A stretch of DNA of 64,000 bases from Thalassotalea litorea (GTDB taxonomy: Bacteria; Pseudomonadota; Gammaproteobacteria; Enterobacterales; Alteromonadaceae): positions 280,672 to 344,671 of the forward strand of contig NZ_VCBC01000005.1 of the NCBI RefSeq assembly GCF_005843925.1, read 5' to 3'. The notes beneath the pieces were generated by a model. That model did not search any database. It was given only the letters and a program-made list of their open reading frames with translations, and was not told the origin of the DNA. Of this stretch, positions 54,401 through 61,783 are shown in pieces; the stretch's first letter is position 1; every line of letters starts with the position of its first letter. The translations under genes and the position numbers were made by a program.

Positions 54401-55271
54401 AGTCGCCGTTAAAGCGTGGGAAGCCCTAGGGAAAGCAACGGGTCTCGACCACACCCATTTGGCAAAACCGAAGCAAGACGAAAAAATTCGCTTCCGTGAC
54501 ATTCAGGCACAACCGAGAAAGATCATCTCTTCACCAACCTGGTCAGGTCTGGAAGATGAGCATGTTTCTTACAACGCCGGTTATACCAATGTCCACGAGC
54601 AGATCCCATGGCGCACCGTTACCGGTCGTCAGCAGTTCTATCAGGATCATGAATGGATGCGTGACTTTGGCGAAACCATGTGCTGTTACAAGCCGCCAAT
54701 TAACTTAAAAACCGTTCAACCCTTGATGAACAAAAAGCCAAATGGCAACAAGGAAATTGCGTTGAACTGGATTACACCACATCAAAAATGGGGTATCCAT
54801 TCTACCTACTCTGACAACTTGTTAATGCTGACTCTGTCACGTGGTGGTCCAATCGTCTGGATTTCTGAAGTTGATGCCGAAAATGCTGGCATCGTCGATA
54901 ACGATTGGATTGAGGTATTCAACGTCAATGGTGCGATTGCCGCCCGTGCAGTTGTGTCACAGCGCGTACCCGAAGGTATGAGCATGATGTATCACGCACA
55001 GGAACGTATCGTTAACGTACCTGGCGCCGAAACAACCGAAACCCGCGGTGGTATTCACAACTCAGTTACTCGAGCCGTGATGAAACCAACGCATATGATT
55101 GGTGGTTACGCGCAGCAGTCTTATGGCTTTAATTACTACGGTACCGTTGGTTGTAACCGCGATGAGTTTGTTATCGTTCGTAAAATGGCGAAAGTCGACT
55201 GGCTGGACGAAGAAGAAAAACATGGTGGCGCAGACCAATCTGACGCACAACTGAACGAGTTTAAGGGGTAA
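51489..55271 (+). CDS. narG: Respiratory nitrate reductase, alpha subunit
   Basis: 1260 residues from ATG 51489 (GGAG 6 bases ahead; an ATG at 51477 lacks spacing). FS0 cluster ligands are His50, Cys54, Cys58 and Cys93, the same numbers as in E. coli NarG, which supports this start. The Mo-ligand Asp is in [10 protein letters not shown], and the substrate-channel and bis-MGD regions ([35 protein letters not shown]) are intact. It reduces nitrate to nitrite on the cytoplasmic side using quinol electrons from NarI through NarH. First gene of narGHJI; it ends 5 bases before narH. Confidence 0.97.
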   Translation: [1260 protein letters not shown]

Positions 55272-55276
55272 GAGCA

Positions 55277-56818
55277 ATGAAAGTTAGAGCTCAAATAGGC
55301 ATGGTTCTGAACCTGGACAAATGTATTGGTTGTCATACATGTTCAGTAACCTGTAAAAACGTATGGACCTCACGCGAAGGCGTAGAATACGCCTGGTTTA
55401 ACAATGTAGAGAGTAAGCCTGGCGTTGGTTACCCAAAAGAATGGGAAAACCAGGATAAGTGGAATGGCGGCTGGGTTCGCAACAAGCAAGGTAAATTGGA
55501 GCCAAAACAAGGCGGTAAGCGTCGTATTCTGGCGAACATCTTTGCCAACCCGGATCTCCCGGAAATCGACGATTATTATGAACCGTTCGATTTTGACTAC
55601 CAGCACTTACACAAAGCCGGCGAATCAAAACATCAGCCCGTGGCACGTCCACGCTCGCTGATCACCGGTCAGCGTATGGAAAAAATCAACTGGGGCCCGA
55701 ACTGGGAAGAAATTCTTGGCACTGAGTTTAAACAGCGTAAGGCGGACAAGAACTTCGATAACATGCAGGCAGATATGTATGGACAGTTTGAAAAAACCTT
55801 CATGATGTACCTACCGCGTTTATGTGAACACTGTCTAAATCCAGCGTGTGCAGCCAGTTGCCCAAGTGGTGCCATCTACAAGCGTGAAGAAGACGGCATC
55901 GTGTTGATTGATCAGGACAAGTGTCGAGGCTGGCGCATGTGTGTTTCTGGTTGTCCTTACAAGAAAATCTATTACAACTGGAAAACCGGTAAATCTGAGA
56001 AGTGTATCTTCTGTTATCCGCGCATTGAAGCCGGTCAACCAACCGTTTGTTCTGAAACTTGTGTGGGTCGAATTCGTTATCTTGGTGTCATGCTTTACGA
56101 TGCTGACCGCATTGAAGAAGCGGCAAGTGTTCCTAATGAACAAGATTTATATCAAGCACAGTGTGATATCTTTTTGGATCCAAACGATGAAGCGGTGCAA
56201 GAAGCGGCTCGTAAAGAAGGGATCTCACAAGCCTGGCTTGATGCAGCAGTTGCTTCTCCGGTTTATAAAATGGCAATGGACTGGAAAGTCGCCCTGCCAC
56301 TTCACCCGGAGTATCGCACCCTGCCGATGGTTTGGTACGTACCACCGTTAAGTCCGGTGCAAACCGCGATTGAATCTGGCCATGTTGGCAAAAATGGGGT
56401 TATTCCAGACTTGAAGTCACTTCGTATTCCGATGAAATACTTAGCCAACTTACTTACCGCGGGTGATGAAAAACCGGTTATTAATGCCCTTGAACGCATG
56501 CTGGCAATGCGCGCATTCAAACGCTCTGAGCAAGTTGACCAAGTGGAAGATTTGGAAGTACTTGAGCAAGTCGGTATGAATAAATACCAGGTTGAAGACA
56601 TGTATCAAACCATGGCGATCGCCAATTACGAAGACCGTTTTGTTGTTCCGACCAGCAGTACGTCCTTTGCCGAGGACGCCTATGAAGCGAAATCAGGATG
56701 TGGTTTTAGTTTTGGTAACGGCTGTGCAACCGGTTCGAATGACGTCAATCTGTTCGGAGGTAAAGAACAGACGAAACGTGAAGTGATCCCGGTAAACATT
56801 GTCGACGCTGGTAAATAG
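55277..56818 (+). CDS. narH: Respiratory nitrate reductase, beta (iron-sulfur) subunit
   Basis: 513 residues, normal length. Cys clusters in order: CIGCHTCSVTCKNVW (about 16-30), CEHCLNPACAASCPSGAI, CRGWRMCVSGCPYKKIYYN (Trp in place of one Cys, giving the [3Fe-4S] center), and CIFCYPRIEAGQPTVCSETCVGRIRYLG. These hold three [4Fe-4S] and one [3Fe-4S] cluster that wire electrons from NarI to NarG. The gene starts 5 bases after narG and narJ begins 10 bases after its stop; a GGGGG ribosome site at the end serves narJ. No loss of ligands is seen. Confidence 0.97.
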   Translation: MKVRAQIGMVLNLDKCIGCHTCSVTCKNVWTSREGVEYAWFNNVESKPGVGYPKEWENQDKWNGGWVRNKQGKLEPKQGGKRRILANIFANPDLPEIDDYYEPFDFDYQHLHKAGESKHQPVARPRSLITGQRMEKINWGPNWEEILGTEFKQRKADKNFDNMQADMYGQFEKTFMMYLPRLCEHCLNPACAASCPSGAIYKREEDGIVLIDQDKCRGWRMCVSGCPYKKIYYNWKTGKSEKCIFCYPRIEAGQPTVCSETCVGRIRYLGVMLYDADRIEEAASVPNEQDLYQAQCDIFLDPNDEAVQEAARKEGISQAWLDAAVASPVYKMAMDWKVALPLHPEYRTLPMVWYVPPLSPVQTAIESGHVGKNGVIPDLKSLRIPMKYLANLLTAGDEKPVINALERMLAMRAFKRSEQVDQVEDLEVLEQVGMNKYQVEDMYQTMAIANYEDRFVVPTSSTSFAEDAYEAKSGCGFSFGNGCATGSNDVNLFGGKEQTKREVIPVNIVDAGK

Positions 56819-56828
56819 GGGGACTGAC

Positions 56829-57662
56829 ATGACACAAGTAATGGCACCTGCCACAACCAATGAAATGCAAATATTAAACCTGATCTCTGCGTTCATTGAT
56901 TACCCGACAGAAGAGCTGCATCAAGCGCAAGCAGAACTGGTGCAATTAATCGCTGACAACTCCCTGCTCAGCGCTGAAGACAAAAGCGGTCTGACCGCTT
57001 TTGTCGACGGTCGCTGCAACATGGATTTGCTTGATTGGCAATCGGATTACGATGCCCTGTTTGAACGTGGTCGTTCCTTGTCATTATTATTGTTTGAACA
57101 CATTCACGGCGAAAGCCGTGACCGTGGTCAGGCGATGATTGACTTGATTGAGCAATATAAACAAGCAGGACTAAGCATTGATGTTCGAGAACTGCCTGAT
57201 TATATCCCACTGTTTCTTGAGTTTGTGGCAACCCAGGTTAGTACGCAAACCGATGAACAAGGCAATATCAGTCAAAACTATGACAATGCGCGCTTATGGC
57301 TACAGGACGTTTCTCATATTTTTGCGTTGTTAAAGGTTCGCCTGGGACAGCGTGACAGCGACTATGAAGCACTGTTTACCGCATTGGTACATTTATCCCA
57401 AGCAGATATCCAGTTTGACGAGCTAGCGGCTCAAGTCAAAGGCGAAAAACGCGACGACACCAAAGAAGCCATCGATAAAGTCTGGGAGGAAGAAATGGTT
57501 AAGTTTGGTCCTGACGCCAGTGATTCTGGTTGCAGCGATGCGACAAACCGCCCTTCCCAGAGCCAGCGTCGCGATCAAGATGTCCCCATTCAATTTATCG
57601 AAGCAGTGGTTGAAGAGACGTTAGAAAAAGAAACGGCTAAATCAACCGCGGGAGTTAATTAA
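56829..57662 (+). CDS. narJ: Nitrate reductase assembly chaperone
   Basis: 277 residues from ATG 56829 with GGGGG 7-12 bases ahead. Typical NarJ/TorD-type helical protein: LNLISAFIDYPTEELHQAQAELVQLI, SLLLFEHIHGESRDRGQAMIDLIEQY, GLSIDVRELPDYIPLFLEFVA. It keeps NarG apo until the molybdenum cofactor and Fe-S centers are inserted, and does not remain in the final enzyme. Its C-terminus is longer than E. coli NarJ (about 236), with a polar, low-complexity tail after residue 225. narI starts after one base, so the two are coupled. Confidence 0.94.
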   Translation: MTQVMAPATTNEMQILNLISAFIDYPTEELHQAQAELVQLIADNSLLSAEDKSGLTAFVDGRCNMDLLDWQSDYDALFERGRSLSLLLFEHIHGESRDRGQAMIDLIEQYKQAGLSIDVRELPDYIPLFLEFVATQVSTQTDEQGNISQNYDNARLWLQDVSHIFALLKVRLGQRDSDYEALFTALVHLSQADIQFDELAAQVKGEKRDDTKEAIDKVWEEEMVKFGPDASDSGCSDATNRPSQSQRRDQDVPIQFIEAVVEETLEKETAKSTAGVN

Positions 57663-57663
57663 G

Positions 57664-58347
57664 ATGAACTATTTAGATACGTTATTTTTTGGACTATATC
57701 CCTATATTGCCCTTACCATTTTCTTGGTTGGTAGTATCATTCGCTACGATCGCGAACAATACACCTGGAAAACTGGCTCTAGCCAAATGCTTGAAAGTAA
57801 AGGCATTAAAAAAGGCAACATGGCATTTCATATCGGTATTATGGCGGTACTTGCCGGACACTTTGTCGGCTTGCTTACGCCACATTATGTCTGGGATGTG
57901 TTGGGTGTTACGGCAGAGTTTAAACAATTAGTCGCCATGGGCGCTGGTGGTTTCTTTGGGTTGATTTGTCTATACGGGATCACCATTTTACTACATCGTC
58001 GTTTAACCAACCCACGGGTTCGCGCGACCAGTAGCCGCATGGACATCTTAATTTTAGTGCTGATTTACATTCAATTAGTACTTGGCCTGATCAGTATTCT
58101 GTTTTCATTCTCTCACCTGGACGGTTCAGAGATGTTGAAAATGATGAGCTGGGCGCAAAACATCGTGACCTTTGACAGCACCGAAGCCGCAGCTGCGATG
58201 GGTGGTGTGGGCTTGATTTACAAGTTGCACATTGTTCTGGGGATGACATTGTTTGTTCTGTTCCCATTCAGCCGCCTGGTACATATCTGGAGCGTGCCGG
58301 TGAAATACATTCGCCGCCCATTCCAGGTCGTACGCAGCAAAAGCTAA
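57664..58347 (+). CDS. narI: Respiratory nitrate reductase, gamma (cytochrome b) subunit
   Basis: 227 residues with five membrane helices. The heme b ligands of E. coli NarI are conserved at the same spacing: His56 and His66 in FHIGIMAVLAGHF, and the pair in KLHIVLGMTLFVLFPFSRLVHIWSVP. It oxidises quinol on the periplasmic side and passes electrons to NarH. A weak ribosome site suggests translation is coupled to narJ. It closes the operon core; a strong hairpin (58372-58409) stands between it and the isomerase gene. Confidence 0.96.
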   Translation: MNYLDTLFFGLYPYIALTIFLVGSIIRYDREQYTWKTGSSQMLESKGIKKGNMAFHIGIMAVLAGHFVGLLTPHYVWDVLGVTAEFKQLVAMGAGGFFGLICLYGITILLHRRLTNPRVRATSSRMDILILVLIYIQLVLGLISILFSFSHLDGSEMLKMMSWAQNIVTFDSTEAAAAMGGVGLIYKLHIVLGMTLFVLFPFSRLVHIWSVPVKYIRRPFQVVRSKS

Positions 58348-58371
58348 TCGCCTGGGTGCGTTAATGACTGT

Positions 58372-58409
58372 GACGCTTTGCCCAAAGGTTTATTGCCTGG
58401 CAAAGCGTC
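58372..58409 (+). other. Hairpin between narI and the isomerase gene
   Basis: An 11-bp perfect stem (GACGCTTTGCC / GGCAAAGCGTC) with a 16-base loop. Downstream T content is low (CCTTTTACCC after 8 bases), so it looks like an attenuating or mRNA-protecting structure rather than a full terminator. Confidence 0.6.
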
Positions 58410-58447
58410 CATCAACCCTTTTACCCTGTTAATCGCGGAACAACACG

Positions 58448-59398
58448 ATGCAAACTATTGAAATTATCGATGCTGGTGCAACCACTACCAGCAACACAGA
58501 TGCTGATACAAACAATGTGCAGCAACAAGACATTGAAAATCCAGCCGCAAATTTTGGCAAATACCATGAGCAGTTTGGCTACGAGCAGACAAAACCTTCT
58601 GCCTTGCGAGCACCGGATGTTCCAGAAATAAAAGTCAATGGTGTCTTGATTGATGAAGCCAGTGTGTTAGCTGAAATGCAACACCACCCGGCGGACAATC
58701 AGCGCAGCGCGATGATTCAATCGGCGCAATCTTTGATCATTGGCGAGTTACTAAAACAACAAGCTATCGCCCTTGGCTTACTTACCGGCGATGAAGCGAT
58801 TAATTCCATTGAAGAAGCTGCTGGACTCCAGGCTATGCTTGAACAAGAAGTTCAGGTACCGCAAGCCTCAGCTGAAGAATGCCAGCGCTTCTATGAGTCG
58901 AATCAACAACATTTTTCTACCTCTCCCCTGTTAGAAGTGCGTCATATCCTTCTTGGTGCTCCGCCTGAAGATGTAACGGGACGAATGCAATTGACCGAGG
59001 TAGCAAAGTCTTTAATTACCGAATTGCAACAGGACCTTTCCTGCTTTAAGGAACTGGTCAACAAACATTCCGATTGTCCTTCAAAACAGCAACAAGGCAG
59101 TCTTGGCCAAATCAGTAAAGGACAAACTGTCGCCGAGTTTGAGAAAGCGTTATTGGCCGCGGATAGTGGTTTGATTGATTACCCCATCGAATCTCGTTAT
59201 GGCGTGCATATTGCCATTATCGACCGGCGCGTCGATGGTCAGGTATTACCGTTTGAGTTCATCAAAGATAAGGTAGAGGAATATCTCAATGAGCGAGTGC
59301 AACGCAAGGCCACAGCTCAGTATATTCACACCTTGATCAGTGATGCAAAAATCACCGGATTCACCTTTGATTTGGAGTCTTCCCCACTTATCCAATAA
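58448..59398 (+). CDS. PpiC-type (parvulin) peptidyl-prolyl isomerase of the nar cluster
   Basis: 316 residues: a long variable N-terminal part with SurA/NifM-like helices (about 70-150), then a parvulin domain with LLEVRHILLG, AKSLITELQQDLSCFKELVNKHSDCPSKQQQGSLGQISKGQTVAEFEKALLAADSGLIDYPIESRYGVHIAIIDRR (key motif GSLG-IS-GQ-V-EFE). There is no signal peptide, so it is cytoplasmic. NifM-like isomerases follow narI in other denitrifiers (Pseudomonas), where help in NarG/NarH folding is supposed but not settled. It follows narI by 100 bases with the hairpin between, so co-transcription is probable. Confidence 0.85.
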   Translation: MQTIEIIDAGATTTSNTDADTNNVQQQDIENPAANFGKYHEQFGYEQTKPSALRAPDVPEIKVNGVLIDEASVLAEMQHHPADNQRSAMIQSAQSLIIGELLKQQAIALGLLTGDEAINSIEEAAGLQAMLEQEVQVPQASAEECQRFYESNQQHFSTSPLLEVRHILLGAPPEDVTGRMQLTEVAKSLITELQQDLSCFKELVNKHSDCPSKQQQGSLGQISKGQTVAEFEKALLAADSGLIDYPIESRYGVHIAIIDRRVDGQVLPFEFIKDKVEEYLNERVQRKATAQYIHTLISDAKITGFTFDLESSPLIQ

Positions 59399-59442
59399 TG
59401 GGAATAGCCCAGATTTAACGACAATCAATGCAAAGGATATTT

Positions 59443-60111
59443 ATGAACACTAGTAAAAGCATACAAATAGATTGCTTCAGCGATATCCTGTGCATCTGGG
59501 CCTATATTTCCGAGGTGCGGATCAATAAGCTGCAGCAAGAATTTTCCACCGATTTAGCGATCCGCCACCATTATTTTTCGGTTTTCGGTCATGCCGAGGA
59601 CAAAATCATCGAGAAAGGTGGTTGGCAAGTCTATGCTTCCCACGTTCAACACCTGGCCAGTCAGTACCCACATATCAAAATCCATCCACAGATCTGGAGC
59701 AGTCGTCAACCCACATCATCTATGCCAGCACACTTATATCTTGGTATTGCCAAGCAACTGTCTGAGCAACGAAAATTGATACAAGGTGGGGCAAATATTT
59801 TGGCGCAACACTTTCGCCAGCGTTTTTTTGAGCAAGGCGAAGATATCTCAAAACGGTCGGTACTGGTTGATACGATCAAAAACCTCGACTGGTCGATCAG
59901 TGATTTTGAGCGTGAAATCGATTCAGGCAGAGCCTATCAGGCGTTAGATGATTCACTAAAAGCGGCACATCAATTAAATGTGAAAGTCAGCCCTACTCTG
60001 GTTTTTAACCATAATCGCCTGCGCCTGGAAGGGAATGTCAGTTATCGAGTAATGCAGGCTAATATCATCGAGCTTCTCAGGCAGCCGCAACCTTCCCGTG
60101 CCTGGTGCTAA
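59443..60111 (+). CDS. DsbA-family (FrnE/HCCA-isomerase-like) protein without CxxC
   Basis: From ATG 59443 (AAGGA 7-11 bases ahead) the protein has 222 residues and a thioredoxin-like DsbA fold: IDCFSDILCIWAYISEVRI at the start, a helical insert, and the cis-Pro segment NVKVSPTLVFNHNRLRLEGNVSYRVM. The usual CPWC pair of FrnE-type enzymes is reduced to CIWA here, so it cannot form the disulfide but could still bind glutathione or a thiol, as HCCA isomerases do. No signal peptide: cytoplasmic. It lies between the nar isomerase and the carbonic anhydrase in the same direction. Role unknown. Confidence 0.8.
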   Translation: MNTSKSIQIDCFSDILCIWAYISEVRINKLQQEFSTDLAIRHHYFSVFGHAEDKIIEKGGWQVYASHVQHLASQYPHIKIHPQIWSSRQPTSSMPAHLYLGIAKQLSEQRKLIQGGANILAQHFRQRFFEQGEDISKRSVLVDTIKNLDWSISDFEREIDSGRAYQALDDSLKAAHQLNVKVSPTLVFNHNRLRLEGNVSYRVMQANIIELLRQPQPSRAWC

Positions 60112-60138
60112 CCACAACAACGAAAGAAGAATACGCGC

Positions 60139-60783
60139 ATGTGTAATACTCAACAACTACTTAGCAATAATCGTCAATGGGCAGAGAAAAAATGCCTCGA
60201 TGATCCTGAATTTTTCCACCGTTTGGCGGCACAACAGCATCCAGACTATTTGTGGATCGGTTGTTCGGATTCGCGGGTGCCGGCCAACGATATTGTCGGT
60301 CTTGAACCTGGCGAATTATTCGTCCATCGAAACATCGCCAATGCAGTGCAGGCAACCGACTATAACTGCCTTTCAGTGCTGCAATATGCGGTGGATGTAT
60401 TAAAAGTCAAACATATCATTGTTTGTGGTCATTATGGTTGTGGCGGCGTACAGGCAGCAATGAGCAATCAGGAACATGGTTTAGTCGATAGTTGGCTGCG
60501 TCAGGTAAAAGATGTTTATGTTAAACACAACTCTGAAATCGATGCATTGCGTTTTCGCGACCAAAAGATTAATCGATTGTGCGAATTGAACGTCATTGAA
60601 CAGGTAAACAACCTAGCAAAAATGAAAGTGTTGCAACATGCCTGGAATCGCGGGCAGGAGGTTGCTATTCACGGCTGGATTTACTCCATCTGTGACGGTC
60701 AAATCAAAGATCTCGACGTGTCAGTCAACTCCTGTGCTCATCTCGACATTGCCTATCAATTTAGTCAAACCGCCTCGGCATAA
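60139..60783 (+). CDS. can: Beta-class carbonic anhydrase
   Basis: 214 residues with the E. coli Can numbering kept: Cys42, Asp44 and Arg46 in GCSDSRVPAN, His98 and Cys101 in GHYGCGG, so zinc and catalytic residues are complete. It interconverts CO2 and bicarbonate in the cytoplasm, feeding carboxylases. It follows the DsbA-fold gene by 27 bases and precedes the small Cys-tailed gene, forming part of the plus-strand anaerobic block. No signal peptide. Placing a carbonic anhydrase next to nar and nrd genes fits growth at low aeration, but it may also serve aerobically. Confidence 0.95.
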   Translation: MCNTQQLLSNNRQWAEKKCLDDPEFFHRLAAQQHPDYLWIGCSDSRVPANDIVGLEPGELFVHRNIANAVQATDYNCLSVLQYAVDVLKVKHIIVCGHYGCGGVQAAMSNQEHGLVDSWLRQVKDVYVKHNSEIDALRFRDQKINRLCELNVIEQVNNLAKMKVLQHAWNRGQEVAIHGWIYSICDGQIKDLDVSVNSCAHLDIAYQFSQTASA

Positions 60784-60828
60784 TCCCATGACAATCAAAC
60801 ATTATCGCATCGCGGCCAGGATACGTTA

Positions 60829-61170
60829 ATGACAGGCACCAATCCATTTATCGCAAAATGGTCTGCCGATGGCCACACCATGTGCCTCGGTCACTGGCAG
60901 ATCAGCTATCAAGGCCTGCCATGTACAATTCCGGCAAAATATGCGGAAAAAGACATGGGCACTTACGGCAATTTTAGCTATTTCTACCCCGATGATGATG
61001 CCTATATTGAAGGTGAACCCTTTGCGGATTGGATTGACAGTAATGTTGACTGGTTGATGGACGTTTTTATGCAGCACAATATCCCAGTAGAAGTGGAATA
61101 TTTCCAATGGTTTTATGAGGCGGTAAACCTCAATGACTGGCGCTGCAGCAGTTGTGGCGGATGTATGTGA
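60829..61170 (+). CDS. Uncharacterised small protein with a C-terminal Cys motif
   Basis: 113 residues, acidic and rich in Trp, Tyr and Phe, ending in WRCSSCGGCM. I do not recognise a named family. The CxxCxxC-like tail (two close Cys pairs) could bind zinc or an Fe-S cluster, or be a redox arm. The N-terminal part (FIAKWSADGHTMCLGHWQISYQGL) has two Cys as well. It has no signal or membrane segment. It stands between the carbonic anhydrase and nrdG, all in one direction, so a role with anaerobic ribonucleotide reduction is a reasonable guess. Start codon ATG with weak site. Confidence 0.7.
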   Translation: MTGTNPFIAKWSADGHTMCLGHWQISYQGLPCTIPAKYAEKDMGTYGNFSYFYPDDDAYIEGEPFADWIDSNVDWLMDVFMQHNIPVEVEYFQWFYEAVNLNDWRCSSCGGCM

Positions 61171-61312
61171 TTTTTTTAATAAAATCTACGGTTGTTGGGA
61201 TCTTGCAACCTTGTCCAAACTGTCGAAAAAATACCCATTAAGAGGTATTCGCTAAACACAAGAAGCACTATATATTGACATCTAAACAACAAAAACCACA
61301 ACATATTGTGCC

Positions 61313-61759
61313 ATGCTGAGATATTTACCACCACAAGTCGTATTTCAAGAAGTGCCGGATCAAGTATCCCTGGCATTCGTGATCACTGGGTGCCCATTGC
61401 GCTGCAGCGGGTGTCACAGTAAACACACTTGGTCCGCCAGCTACGGCAATCAACTGAGCAATTCGCAATTTTCACACTATCTAAGCCAATATCAATCGTT
61501 AATCACCTGTGTGGTATTTTTCGGGGGTGAATGGCATCTAAACGCACTTATCGAAAAGCTAAAAATTGCTCACCAATACCAGTTAAAAACTTGCCTGTAT
61601 ACCGGATTAGAGCAGGTCTCGGACAAACTCATTAAGCACCTCGATTTTTTAAAGACAGGCCCCTGGCGCGCTGACGTTGGCGGTTTAGATAATCCTGGCA
61701 CCAATCAAAGATTTATTGATGTCAAAACAAAGCAATGCTTGAACCACTTATTCAGATAA
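61313..61759 (+). CDS. nrdG: Anaerobic ribonucleotide reductase activase (radical SAM)
   Basis: 148 residues, short as in the NrdG group. The radical-SAM cluster motif CPLRCSGC (Cys27, Cys31, Cys34; CxxxCxxC) is intact, followed by the Gly-rich FFGGEWHLNALI segment for SAM. It generates the glycyl radical of NrdD with SAM and reduced flavodoxin. It begins 142 bases after the Cys-tailed gene and ends 25 bases before nrdD, so the pair is co-transcribed with the activase first, the opposite of the usual nrdD-nrdG order. No FNR box is visible in the gap ahead (61171-61312). Confidence 0.85.
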   Translation: MLRYLPPQVVFQEVPDQVSLAFVITGCPLRCSGCHSKHTWSASYGNQLSNSQFSHYLSQYQSLITCVVFFGGEWHLNALIEKLKIAHQYQLKTCLYTGLEQVSDKLIKHLDFLKTGPWRADVGGLDNPGTNQRFIDVKTKQCLNHLFR

Positions 61760-61783
61760 CAACAATAAACAGGAATGATTATT

